From assembly GCF_905163445.1 (NCBI RefSeq), contig NC_053197.1, forward strand, positions 4,402,001 through 4,466,000: a stretch of 64,000 nucleotides of DNA. The letters run 5' to 3'. The notes below the pieces were generated by a model. That model ran no database searches. It was given only the letters and a program-made list of their open reading frames with translations, and had not been told where the DNA came from. The DNA is from Pararge aegeria. Taxonomy: Eukaryota > Arthropoda > Insecta > Lepidoptera > Nymphalidae. This document shows positions 21,215-32,127 of the stretch, piece after piece (within the stretch, counting starts at the first letter, position 1; each line of letters starts with the position of its first letter). Position numbers and translations under genes: made by a program.

Positions 21215-21562
21215 AATGAAAAATTAAGCTTAATTTGCTATACTCCGCGAAAAGCTGAAGAATCTGTATGATGTTATTTATAATTTCTTCAATCCTTATA
21301 CCAATACTGTTGACTAAACTGTGACAATGACAGTCTTAACAATTATTCATTGTAAAGTCAACATCTCCAGAGGATGCTCCGGTTTCGGAGCGAAACGTGC
21401 GTAGAGGGTACATTGCCGAAGATCTTTTTGGTTTGGAGTATAAGGATTGAAGAAATTATTAATTACACCATACATATTCTCCTGATTTTCGCAGAGTATA
21501 GCAAATTAAGCTTGATTTTCATAATATATCGTGGATTTCCGCAAAGTAACTCCTGCCAATAC
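21215..21562. mobile_element. Foldback element family D, copy 4, both arms present
   Basis: The left arm starts at AAAATTAAGCTTAATTTGCT. The centre holds TCATTGTAAAGTCAACATCT and GGATGCTCCGGTTTCGGAGC then GAAACGTGCGTAGAG. The right arm (TTTGGAGTATAAGGATTGAA, AGTATAGCAAATTAAGCTTG) ends TTTCCGCAAAGTAACTCCTG. This is the best view of the element: long complementary arms around a centre of roughly 100 bp. Its left terminal 25 bp or so is missing. Confidence 0.8.
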
Positions 21563-21585
21563 GTTTTTATAAAGAAAATATTCAA

Positions 21586-21633
21586 ACAATGACCTGAGTT
21601 TAGTCCCAAAATGGACTAAACTCAGGCCATTGT
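21586..21633. repeat. 48-bp inverted repeat
   Basis: Arms of 21 bp (ACAATGACCTGAGTTTAGTC plus C) with one mismatch around CAAAAT. It sits just right of foldback copy 4 but shares no sequence with it. Confidence 0.85.
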
Positions 21634-22877
21634 GGGACCACACACGCAATTATTATTCTAAGTTTCTCTTGTTTTTGTTTTTGCACTAAAAATGTGTAAA
21701 TGGTTCTCAAATAAACACTTTTGCTTTCTTTCTTTCTTGATGTCTTTTTTACTACACCTGTAAAGGATATCATAGCGCTGGTCTATGTTTAAATAGTTGT
21801 TTGAATAATAATACAATTACAAATAAATATCTAGGATAACATGCAACAATATATTACACGGAGCATAATACTTTGTATTTCCATTTGTTCCAGAACTATA
21901 GCTATATCTATTAATCACAATAGTAAGTGTTATGGAGTTTAATTATTAACGCTTCCATCAAATCTAAGTTACTTGACCAATATTGCTAATTATGGACCGC
22001 CTACATCTCACCTGTCAATAGCAGACCGCTTTGGATTAGCTACGATTGATTAGTCACATACACAGTATTAGATGTTATTAATTATATTGATTGCATTGAC
22101 CTCTTGGGTGAATAGTTTATTTTCGGACAATCATCGTCATCATTAAAGTAACTGATGCACGTCTACTACTACAAGTCAATGAATGCATATACTTTTATTG
22201 CAGACCACAAAAAGTACAGCGTAGAAAAGCGTAACAAAACTGCGTATACAATTTGGTGGCCTCATTACCTAAATAAATATATATAATATATATACAATAT
22301 TTCTTACGATATGTAACTACCAATATGAATGTAAAAATTGGTTTTTACCTGAATTACACAGTCTTACACAGAGCTGCTTGGGTCCAGCTGTGACTTTTTG
22401 ATTTCGTCTTTCCACTTAAATGTCGGGTCTACCAAAGTGGTTTTCGTATTTCGTACCTTATTATTTCAATATCTACTGCTCCTATGTGTTCCGACCATTG
22501 CCAATAGTTCAGCTTTAATATATATTTATATATATATTTCTTAATCTTTAGTTTAGGACTGGGCTGTTATAGGTTATATATCAATATATACATATATATT
22601 CATCAAAATATATGTTTATATTAATGAATAAAAACAACTGCGATAGTATCAAGTCCAATCGATCTACTCCAACAAAACTCCGGTGTCATCAAACGTTTGT
22701 GCAATGCCAAGAAATGCCATGATGACTAATTTCGAAAAACGGCACTATGATGATCGGAAGTATCCAAAAATATCTTATTTCTGCAGAAATTAATGGTGTT
22801 GTTGATATAAATTACAAATTATATTTTTAAAAAATATTTCCCGCGAAAACGTTCGTCGGGTGTCATGGCCTCGCACT
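21634..22877. other. AT-rich non-coding stretch
   Basis: Contains TA-rich runs at 22266-22300 and 22515-22625. Nothing else recognised. Confidence 0.5.
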
Positions 22878-22887
22878 CGTGACGTCA
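22878..22887. promoter_or_regulatory. TGACGTCA octamer outside the hairpins
   Basis: GTGACGTCAT contains the palindromic CRE (CREB/ATF-type) octamer at 22880-22887. The same octamer recurs four times in the inverted repeats at 23044-23172. Confidence 0.5.
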
Positions 22888-22953
22888 TAAAAAAGAAAAA
22901 TTAGAGCTTTAGTAAGCTCTTGTTCCATAGCTAAAGATTATTGATTTCGGTAC

Positions 22954-23004
22954 TGATAACAAAAAACATAACTGAACTATCAGTTATTATGTTTTTTGTT
23001 ATCA
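22954..23004. repeat. Inverted repeat with 18-bp arms
   Basis: TGATAACAAAAAACATAA and its exact complement TTATGTTTTTTGTTATCA flank a 15-bp centre. A shorter one (GAGCTT-TAGT-AAGCTC) lies at 22904-22919. Confidence 0.9.
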
Positions 23005-23043
23005 CAAAATACTTGATATACGATTGAAGCGCAAGCGCTAAAA

Positions 23044-23092
23044 AACGTTGAAAGATTATGACGTCACATCTTATATAGATGTGACGTCATAA
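23044..23092. repeat. Partial copy of the TGACGTCA hairpin
   Basis: ACGTTGAAAGATTATGACGT onward duplicates the left arm and loop of the next hairpin, then diverges after GTGACGTCATAA. TGACGTCA occurs at 23059 and 23082. Confidence 0.9.
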
Positions 23093-23095
23093 CAA

Positions 23096-23172
23096 AAAGG
23101 TTAAACGTTGAAAGATTATGACGTCACATCTTATATAGATGTGACGTCATAATCTTTCAACGTTTAACCTTT
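23096..23172. repeat. 77-bp perfect inverted repeat with two TGACGTCA sites
   Basis: Two exactly complementary 36-bp arms (23096-23131 and 23137-23172), each with GTTAAACGTTGAAAGATTAT and TGACGTCA (23119 and 23142), around the 5-bp loop TATAT. With the preceding partial copy this is a tandem pair in which only the second hairpin is complete. Could be a miniature element, a cruciform site, or a hairpin transcript source. Confidence 0.9.
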
Positions 23173-23559
23173 CACGGTGGATACTACTGTCATCATGCCT
23201 ATTGAATGATCATGATTGTAGTTTCGCGTCTCCCGAACGATTATTATCGTCACATTGCATTGATAACGTCGTCCATCATCGCTCAAATGTACTGACATTA
23301 TCGATTGACATGATCTACGACTACAGCGGCTATGGTGAGCCAACTAATCATAGTCAAACTTTACGGTATCAACTAATAAAAAAAAAAGTTCATGCTATCA
23401 ATGACTTTTGAATGGTTAAACATATTTATTCTGTTGTCGTTATGCAAATATTTACTGTTGTTTCGTGGCGATGCTAATGGCGGCTTGCCATAGGAAGTCT
23501 GAGACTTGAGGGGAGCGCTGGCTAAATAGATAGATAAATAGATAGTTAAATATATAGAT
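23173..23559. other. Non-coding stretch with ATAGATAA microsatellite
   Basis: A degenerate (ATAGATA)n run lies at about 23524-23575. Nothing else recognised. Confidence 0.5.
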
Positions 23560-23700
23560 AAATAGTTAAATAAGTATACTATGCCAAACACAATCGCCAC
23601 CTAGTCCCAAAGTAAGCGTAGCTTGTGTTATAACAATGAATATTTTTATGAATAATTTTCATAAATACTTATAATTTACGGATAAACACCCAGACACCCG
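23560..23700 (-). mobile_element. SINE family A, head missing
   Basis: Tail-side body on the minus strand: CCCAAAGTAAGCGTAGCTTG, AATATTTTTATGAATAATTT and CATAAATACTTATAATTTAC. It ends at AAACACCCAGACACC, before the tRNA-like head. Confidence 0.8.
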
Positions 23701-23975
23701 CACTGAGCCAGCACCGCTGACGTACCGCTTCAATAATGCATACAAATAAATAATTATAAGTAGAAATATATTCGTCAATAACTTTCATTTTCATCAGCTT
23801 AAAGTCAACTTACTATATTATTGGTATAATTTAACTTATTCTCGATTTATGACATACATATGAAGTTTTTCGAGACAACACATTCCACCAAAATACAGAA
23901 GAATAAAATTACATATATATTTAGAAGATAGCTTAAATGTTTATTTGTATTTATTTTGACCGTGTTATTTTTAAG

Positions 23976-24142
23976 TAAATAAATAAATAAATAATAAATA
24001 AATATACTACGACAATACACACATCGCCATCTAGCCCCAAAGTAAGCGTAGCTTGTATTAAGATTAGGTACTAAGATGACTGATGAATATTTTTATGAAT
24101 TATATGTACATAAATACTTAGAAAATACATATAAACACCCAG
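23976..24142 (-). mobile_element. SINE family A, head missing
   Basis: AATAAATAAATAAATAATAA tail, ACGACAATACACACATCGCC, CCCAAAGTAAGCGTAGCTTG, GTACTAAGATGACTGATGAA, ending at AAACACCCAGC. The same truncation point as the neighbouring copy at 23560 lies 300 bp upstream. Confidence 0.85.
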
Positions 24143-24696
24143 CTAGAGCTAATTTGTTAAAATGTCGGTGCAAATTGAATTATTTGCGTGAATGGCGTTA
24201 TAAAGAGTAATATTCCAGCAATAGAGGACTCCTATTAGAAAAGATAAGGTGCGGCACTTACGAAAAGTCCTCGCAATTTCAAAGGCAGTAAATAAAGCGT
24301 GGAATACCAGCTGTCTTATCGACGTTTATCAGAGATTACCTACTCGGCCTGGAGCGCTGCAGTGGAAAACAAACTTTTTACATTAAACTATATAAAATAT
24401 AGCCTTGGTATTTATATAATTAGATAGAGTTGATGTATTATTTTTATATTGCAAAATACAGAGTATAATCTTATCCGGGACAACCACGTTGGTACTTTTA
24501 TTTTAGCTAGTTATTATACATACAAAATAAATTCCTTTAAATATAATTTATCTAATTTAAGATTTATATTAATAATTTTAATATAAATATATTAATTCTT
24601 ATATAAATAACAAATTTTCCTAATAATTTAACTTAAATCAATTTTATTGAAAAAATAAAACTCAACACAAAGTAAGATCTTAACAAATGTCATTCT
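24143..24696. other. Non-coding stretch with a unit related to the 28-kb array
   Basis: Positions 24240-24375 (CCAGCTGTC, TTTATCAGAGATTACC and GCAGTGGAAAA) parallel the first unit at 28346-28457. The rest is AT-rich and unrecognised. Confidence 0.4.
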
Positions 24697-24894
24697 TTAA
24701 ATCTTTCTTAAATATGTCAGTCTGATGAAAAACATTCTTGTACCCTGTAATACTGCTCTCATTCTGAACAAGAAACCTTTATTTTTTTGCATAAAATATA
24801 TGAAATTTAGGTTTATGTCGGCCAATAACACTGGTAGCTTGTTGTAGATTTTTATAGCCATATTCGAGAAGCTATTGCCGAATAGTGTAGTCAT
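24697..24894 (-). pseudogene. Possible reverse-transcriptase C-terminal remnant
   Basis: A 65-codon minus-strand frame with the pattern LFGNSFSNMAIKIYNKLP near its start. A segment of this kind (hydrophobic, then AIKIYNKLP) comes, as I remember it, shortly before the basic C-terminal tail in some non-LTR retrotransposon ORF2 proteins, including the family whose tail is at 6731. No further RT motif is visible and the frame is AT-rich. It could be chance. Confidence 0.35.
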
Positions 24895-25053
24895 TAAATT
24901 ATCGTATTATCGTGTAACAATGTATTTAATCTTTCATTTAAGGTAATTAATGTGTGCTTATATAAACGTAGCATAACATTTGATCGTTTTTTCCGTCACA
25001 GTATTAACATATTTATATTCGTATTTTCTAAATGATTTATCAAAATTTATAAG

Positions 25054-25187
25054 AATTATTCCCATAAATACTTATAATATAAAAATAAACACCCAGATCG
25101 ATAAACAAATGTTTATTCCAGTTGTGGGAATTGAATCCACAGCCTTGATCCACAAAACAGGGTCGCTGCCCACTGTGCCAATCGGAT
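25054..25187 (-). mobile_element. SINE family A, 3' part missing
   Basis: Head-side half on the minus strand: ATTGGCACAGTGGGCAGCGA, box B region GATTCAATTCCC, body to ATAAGTATTTATGGGAA. The distal body and tail are absent. Confidence 0.8.
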
Positions 25188-25794
25188 GTTTCATTTCGTC
25201 AATGCTATGCAAATAAAATGAATTAAAAAAGATTTACTACGACGATGGGCACATTAAAAGTAAATAATCATCCGAGCTACGAAGAGGATTCAATTCTACT
25301 TATTTTATTTCACCGTTAAACAAGACATAAAGTTTCCACTCTGAGCCCGGAAAGATTGAACAATCTAGTCACACAAAAATCACGTGCATTTTTCGAAAGT
25401 CAGTAAGTAAATGGAGCTACTTACAACGGCTGTCAAGAGATGCTCATCAGAGAAGGCTCTTTCAGTGTTGCTGCCATGGAAAAGGCTTTTTTAATTAAAG
25501 TTAAAAAAGGAATCTTTTTCGAAATACTGAATTGTCGAATTGCCATTGTAAATAAGGACTACCTAATTGCCTAAAGTCTTAGGTAAAATGCATTGTCGTT
25601 TTACTTGAGAGCATTGATTCGATTTCATAATATTGCAAACTAAAACGCGATCTAAAATGCAAGGAAATTTTATGTTGACCAAATAAAATATGACCAACCC
25701 TACGTAAATTGTATTTTTAAAAACCGACTTTAAGAGAGGAGGTACCAAATACGGTTGTTCTAATAAAACTTCCAATATATTAAATACCTTTTTC
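25188..25794. other. Non-coding stretch
   Basis: 25374-25490 may be a weakly related relative of the 28-kb array units (GGCTGTC, CTCATCAGAGA and CATGGAAAAGG). Nothing else. Confidence 0.35.
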
Positions 25795-25915
25795 TATTGT
25801 TAGTGCTGTTTTTATCTACAAAGGTAGAATTAGGCGAAAGATAATTTTTTTTTTAAGTATTTTATCTTGTTACGCCAAAGAAGTATAACTTCTAACGCGT
25901 GTACATAAGTACACA
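25795..25915 (-). repeat. Dispersed repeat family L, partial, rearranged
   Basis: Minus strand reads ATCTTTCGCCTAATTCTACC then TTGTAGATAAAAACAGCACT and AACAATAG, matching 5296-5340. The adjoining TTACGCCAAAGAAGTATAAC is related to the other end of the repeat but is in the opposite arrangement. Confidence 0.5.
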
Positions 25916-27082
25916 AGAGTTTTTTTTTAAATAGTTCTTCATTTCTGAAGGTTAGCAGTCAATTTTTCTTCAAATTCGAGATTGCGGTCCACTCCCGAAT
26001 ATTACATAGCCAGGACTTCCTCCGCTTTCCAAGTCCTATTTATCGTGTCCTTGACTCTTCTAGACTCACTGCTTTAAGTTGTCTTCAAGTCACTTTTCAT
26101 TAAACAGAAGACTGTATAGAAAATAAGAAGAGAAGAGACAGATTACGGATAACTTTTCATTTTGCATAATTTTCCTAGCAATTATAATATAATTTTATAG
26201 AAACATTTATTTTGAAATGAAGATAAGTTACTATTGAAAGGTATAAAAATTTAGAGAAGCTCTCGAGAAAATAACCTTCATTATTTTTAAAGCCGGTAAG
26301 TAAATCGAGTGAACGCAGAGTACGAGTCGTCTAGATACTTATCAGAGATGACTCGCTTCGTATCCCTGCAACGGTTAATAATTTTCTCTAAGGTATGCAT
26401 GGAAGAGAAAACTTCTATTGGAAAAGATAAAATAGGATTTTAACAAAAACGAAGAATTTTCCCTCTGTTGCAATATACTAATGGTTAAAGAATACTACAG
26501 TGGTTTATTTTTTGGGGTTAACTTACAAATAAAATGGTTTAATCATTTGAATTGCTTATTCAGATGATAGATGTAGCGATGCATGAGATCTCCTGCCTCC
26601 ACGTGACACTTTTGATGGAAGAATTACATTATGATAAACTTACACAAAACTAAAATACATAAGTAATATTTTGATATATACATAATATCATCGTTAATAT
26701 ATAAAAACAAATAAATGTCGCTAATAATTACTGCATTTTGCAACTCTAAAGCACTCATTGTCATGTACTAACCTTAACTAAGTTGTCGTCGAATATAAAA
26801 ATAAACCATCCATTCTATTCAAGGAAAGCAACGGCTTTAAATAAATCGGACGGCGAATACCAACTGTCTATAGACATTCGTTGTTTGCAATTTATCTGCA
26901 AGTTATCTCTAGATAACTTGTGCTATGCAAACTTTGGGGAAACTAGCCAGATTTATCTCAAGGTTTTACTTACTAGAAAAATAAAATGATAGGAAATACT
27001 TTTGAACAGTAACTAGAGTACTAGTTTTGATATCAGTTTCATGGTGGATTTTACTTAAATAGAAAGTGGATGTTTGTGGTTT
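25916..27082. other. AT-rich non-coding stretch
   Basis: 26285-26405 is a possible faint relative of the array units at 28346. Nothing else recognised. Confidence 0.4.
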
Positions 27083-27250
27083 AAATTCAAATTCAAAAAT
27101 TCTTTATTCATCTAGCCCTGTCATTAGCATACACACAGCGTACATGTTTACATTATTGTGAGATGATGTTGATAACTACGTTCACCAACGTACACCTAAA
27201 GTTACGAGGGTTCCAAACGCGCCCTGGTCTAAAAAGAGCCCACAATCATT
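27083..27250 (-). mobile_element. LINE 3' UTR
   Basis: TTCAAAAATTCTTTATTCAT is a tail-side signature in complement; the region has ACGAGGGTTCCAAACGCGCC and CTGGTCTAAAAAGAGCCCAC. Same family as 14640-14832. Confidence 0.75.
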
Positions 27251-28345
27251 CAAAAGTAAATTTATATTTACCCACGAAGTTGGAGAGAATCACACTTATC
27301 GTTTAAGTAGTCCTAAATTATATAATAGGCTTATTTTATAAGCTTACGTTTAATACAAACCTTTAACTTTTAAAGAGACATCTCCATAATGTCAATGTGT
27401 AGTTTATTGTAGAATTGTATGCAATTTTCTTTAAAAGAATTATGAATTTTATGTAACCTAGTATACTGCACTGTAAGTTTATTCATACTTCTAATGTCCA
27501 AATTATTGCAGTGGCATTTTCTTTTTTTAATTTATTATACGTAATACTACTACTGATTGTAAGAAATAAAATAAATAAATATATTCAATTTATACACTGA
27601 CTTGTACAATGTACTAGGCTTTTTTTAGCATCTTTTAAGAAGTCCTCCTTTTTATCAATTCGGATGGTTTCTTTTATATAGTTTCAGGCATAATTCTGTA
27701 ATTTATAAACTGATTTACATTTAATTTTGAAAGTACTTCATTCCGGTCCCATTAAAATTTCACATAGATCTTATGAAGAGTTTCAGAGCTAGATAACGGA
27801 ACTCTTCAAAAAATTACAGAAGATCCACCGCGATTGCTATCGCATGAATATTGTTTATGCAATCACATAACATAATATAACGCCTATAGACATGTAAGGT
27901 TTACGCAGACGTATTCAGTTTAAAGGGTAACTACCACATTTTCTATCAATGTTAATAGTAGTAGTAACAAATTTTTTCGCTAATGCAATAATGTTTTAGC
28001 CCAAATAACTTGAAGCAAAATTCAAGCTTGATTTACATAAAAATGTATTTATTTTTTGTTGATATAAAATTACGAAGTAGATGTTCCATTTCACAAAAAA
28101 AACCTGTAATTGTTGAGAATAAAACAATTTGTTATTATTTATTAGGAGTCAATGGCGGTCTTTTTTAACCGATTTAAAAAAAAAGGAGATTCTAAATTCA
28201 GTTTGTGAACTTTTAATGTATTTTTGGGGATGAAACGATTCGTAGTTATCTTTCCTAGTTTCTAAGATAACTCAGAGAATATACTTTGTTTTTAAGTAAC
28301 TGTAAGTCAGATGTTTACTTTTTATTAAATAAATAAAGAAATGGG
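27251..28345. other. AT-rich non-coding stretch
   Basis: Nothing recognised. Confidence 0.45.
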
Positions 28346-29400
28346 GACACTTAAGGAAAAGTCTCGGGTTTAGAGACGGGAAATATAGCGAGCGAGAAAT
28401 TCCAGCTGTCCAACGGACATTTGTCAGAGATTACTCGCAAACCATTCCAGTGGAAAATGGCTAAAGGCACCAGCGTACCCGTATTAAGGAGAATCTCTTG
28501 ACGTCATTGAATTGGCTATGAATTTTCTCAGAGACACTTAGCTAATATTGCACTGTCGATGTTTTATTTATGGACTCCATATTTCACTAAAGTGCCACTA
28601 CAACCCTATACATAACATGTAATAATTACTGTCGTATCTAAAAGCTATTTGTCAGAGATCAGAGATTTCTAGCAAACCATTCCACTGGATTAAGGTATTA
28701 GAAGTCCCAAGAAAAACTCTTGCAAGTCACTGAATTGGCTATGAGTTTTATCTCAGACACTAAGCTAATATTGCACTGTCGATGTTTTATTTATCGACTC
28801 GATATTTCACTACAGTGCCATTCCAACACAATCCAAAATATGTAATACTGTCGTTTCTAAGAGACCTTTGTCAAAGATTACTAGCACAGCTTTCAACTAG
28901 AAAATGGCGGAATGCAGTAAGCTACTAGCCAATATTTTAGTGTCGATGTTTTATTTATGGTCTCTACATTTCACTACAATACCATTACAACACTACAAAT
29001 CATATTTTACCGTTGTATCTAAAAGATATTTGTCAGAGATTTCTAGAAAACTTTTCCACTGGATAGTGGTGGAAGGCACTAACGTACCCGTATTAAGCGA
29101 ATTTTCTGATGACACTGAAATGGCTATGAATTTTCTCTGAGAGACTTAGCTGATATTGCAGTGTCGATGTTTTATTTCACAACACCGCTAGTACAACACT
29201 GAACAAAACATGTCTTATTTTCGAATCCAAGGGATATTTTGTCTAAGATTACTTGCAAACCTTTCACTGCAAATAGCGGAAGGCACCAACGTATTCCTAA
29301 TGTCACTAAATCGAATTTTCTCCGAGGCACTTATCTAATATTACGTCATCGATATTTTATTTATAGACTTCATATTTCACTAGAGTGTAACAACTCTACT
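28346..29400. repeat. Decayed tandem array, about 220-bp units, five copies
   Basis: The marker GTCGATGTTTTATTTAT recurs at 28555, 28778, 28942 and 29163, with a diverged form near 29348. Spacings are 223, 164, 221 and about 185 bp. Within units the order is conserved: ATTTGTCAGAGATTACT, TTCCACTGGA, AAGGCACCAACGTACCCGTA, TTGGCTATGAATTTTCTC, ACTTAGCTAATATTGCA, the marker, then ATATTTCACTA. Units differ by many substitutions and indels, so the array is old. Two frames of 78 and 121 codons inside it are chance. Confidence 0.75.
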
Positions 29401-30434
29401 ATGATGGTTTATTATGATTACTTCGTTTGTAAAGTCTTCTCTTTATTATTACACTGCAGAGTAAATACCGAACATGGTGTAAATGTCAACCCTAATTACT
29501 TACACAATATACTGTATATGTGCATAAAAAAACCAAAAAAATCTATTCCCATACTCCGTTTTCTCATAATCCGATCTATTTGTAACCTATATTTGGTTCA
29601 ATAACTACATTTCAATAGATTTGTCAGTAAATCACGTATCATGTATCAAGTGGTACGAGAAAATACAAAACCCAGGGTATGTGGGCTTCTTAAAAACTAA
29701 AACAAAATAGTAGAGAGAGCTACGTTTAAAAATATATCATTAAACTACTAGGACATGGATTATAGAACAACCTAGAATTTTCGCTGCTTCAGTGATGACA
29801 ATTTGACTCCACAAATTGTTAAAATAAATTCTTAAGTGTTTTTATTAACCTTGATTTTATTATCTCGCGAGGTGTGATAGGTACACTATTTAACGCAGGG
29901 TAATACTGTCTTCTTCGACGCCCCTAAACCCCTTGCTTCACTCAAGATTCTAGTTGCATCATGATCAATTTGTTAAAGTGTCTGTAATTTATAAACAAGT
30001 TTATTGGAGTAAAGAAATTAAAATCAAATAAATTAAGTTAAAAATAGACCTTTTTTGTGACTTCAGTCAAGGTGTTCGGCATTAACCTTTTCATTTCACA
30101 TGGTATTAAGAAAGTTAGGAAATGTCATTTCGCTGGAGACAAGGGTTAATACGGGGTCAGAAGTGAAAGACCGCCAGCCTATTTCACTCTATAAAACAAA
30201 TTATGATAAGGAATTTCCCAAAATAATGTCGTAATATTGATTTAATTTACAGTTATTATTTCTGTGTTTGCTATGAGTACGAAATCAAGCTTATAAGTAA
30301 AAAGGGGATTAATATTTCGTGAAAACCTTCTCTTCTCGTAATGTCAAAATTAAGGGTTCCTGCGTACTTTTTAAAAACCCAAAGTAAACGCGGACAAAGT
30401 AGCGGGCCACAGCTAATTAATGAATTCAAGATAA
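29401..30434. other. Non-coding stretch
   Basis: Nothing recognised. Confidence 0.45.
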
Positions 30435-30476
30435 TACCATATCAACCCATTATGCCGATAATGGGTTGATATGGTA
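30435..30476. repeat. Perfect 42-bp palindrome
   Basis: Two exact 19-bp arms (TACCATATCAACCCATTAT) around GCCG. Followed by a short (ACACACC) run. Confidence 0.9.
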
Positions 30477-30986
30477 CACAGACACACACCACACAAATAT
30501 TTCCTCTAAATAGGTTAAAATCATCAATTGAAGCCAAAGTATCATAAATGGTTACTGGATAGCGTAAGAAACTTAAAATATGGCACGGAGTTTTAGAATT
30601 AATAGCGATTTAATACGCACATTGAAATCACTTTATTAATCTTAGAAATTCTGTTTACATTTCTCAAAATTAATGTCATGAATATTGTCTCCATTGTAAC
30701 TACCAAAACTTTAACAAGCATTTTCCTTTTCTTTCTTTTTTATGCGGAGTTAATTTTGTGTTTTAACGTGTCCCGCGGGACACTAAGTTAAGGCGGTGTG
30801 TGGTTGTTTCTTTTACTGGCAAATGTTAAAAAGGTTAACTTGCAGTAAGCTTTTTTAAACTGCACTGTTTTTTTTAATTAAGTTACAGTGAAACGCAACG
30901 AACGTCTTCAGAAAGGTGCTTAATTGTGTGATACTTTCTTATTAAAGATAGCTACTTGTTCTCGGCCACTATGTTCTGCTTTGATT
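30477..30986. other. Non-coding stretch with a small shared block
   Basis: GTTTTAACGTGTCCCGCGGG at 30761-30780 resembles CATTTTAACGTGCCCCGCGG at 31658-31677, suggesting an old repeat. Confidence 0.35.
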
Positions 30987-31140
30987 ACCACGGTGGTCTA
31001 GTGGTAATCATGGTTAATACGAGTCACTAATTCCTAGGTTCAAATTCCGAGTCGGGCCAAAAAAATTTCTATAGCATTTTTCCTGTTAAAGTATTTTCAG
31101 TAACAGCCCGAAGTTAGCCAATTGGCGACTTCGGGCTCAG
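30987..31140 (+). mobile_element. SINE family J, tRNA-derived
   Basis: CACGGTGGTCTAGTGGTAAT contains a box A-like region; CCTAGGTTCAAATTCCGAGT contains box B; then CGGGCC and a body with TTTTCAGTAACAGCCCGAAG. A 33-bp inverted repeat AGCCCGAAGT ... ACTTCGGGCT lies at 31105-31137. It is diverged from a tRNA gene and is not a functional tRNA. Confidence 0.6.
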
Positions 31141-31282
31141 TTATTATCACTTTTTTGGCAAAAACAACTGTTGAAAATTTATAATCTACGCGGGATTTTG
31201 AAAAACACCAATAAATCGGATTTTGTCTTGGGTGCAACTAGGTAAGTAAAATATAATAAAAAAAGTTTAATATAACGTAGAA

Positions 31283-31560
31283 ACATTATTCTTTATTCAT
31301 TATTAGTCGAGCCCTTTAATTTGATACCCATACTACGGGAGTTGTGAAAAAATATGTAATCCGCCATTTTGTGACGGCGGCCATCTTGGACCAACTTTCA
31401 TTTAACATAGCTAAGAACACTTCCAACCAAATCACCATTGAAACAGAAAAACAAAATCAAGATCGGTTTTTCTGTCTGTGAAATATGATGCCACACAGTC
31501 ACACAGTACATACACACAGATACAACAAATCTATAACACAATTTAAGTTGTGTTAGTGGG
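31283..31560 (+). repeat. Repeat family M, copy 2
   Basis: TTATTAGTCGAGCCCTTTAA, ATGTAATCCGCCATTTTGTG, GCGGCCATCTTGGACCAACT, TTTAACATAGCTAAGAACAC, CAAGATCGGTTTTTCTGTCT and GATGCCACACAGTCACACAG. The distal end is degenerate. Confidence 0.65.
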
Positions 31561-32127
31561 TGTTGGTGAGTGTACGTGAGTTTAAAAAAAGGAAAACCAG
31601 AACGCCATTCCGAACTTATTGATTAAGTACCTTAATGTCTACGTAAGCAAAGTTCTACATTTTAACGTGCCCCGCGGAGTAAACTTAAGTGTTTTATGAT
31701 AGTTCTTTGTTCGTATACGGTTTGCTAATTAAGCTGAACATGTCTGAAACTTAAATTTGAATCTTACAACAAATTTAAGAGACGTGGAGGGAGTTTTCTG
31801 AAGTTCATATTCTCGAGAGTTCAAAGTTACCGTGTCTGTAGTTAACTGCATTTTGTAACATCCTTACCAGTATTATAAATGCGAAAGTGTGTTTGTTTGT
31901 ACATCGATTAAGCAGCTTCTGAAAATCTGAGAGCTTATGAGACAGAGTGACATAAGACATCCCTTCGGAGTTCTGTCTGATGGCAGGGCATGTCCGACTT
32001 GCACGGACTAAAACAACCCCCCTATCTGCTAGGTCTGCACGGAACTGCTCAACTGCTGGTCATTACCTTATGCCAACCTACTTCAAGCGTTTTCTCTCTT
32101 TTCCTTCTCATCTCTTTCTCGTTCCTC
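31561..32127. other. Non-coding stretch with a Helitron-like 5' end
   Basis: 31861-31905 (TCCTTACCAGTATTATAAAT then GCGAAAGTGTG) is a Helitron-like 5' start. No matching 3' end was found downstream. Confidence 0.45.

Noticed and set aside
29239..29604. 121-codon + frame
   Set aside because: Lies mostly in the last decayed unit of the 28-kb tandem array. AT-driven residue mix and no motif.
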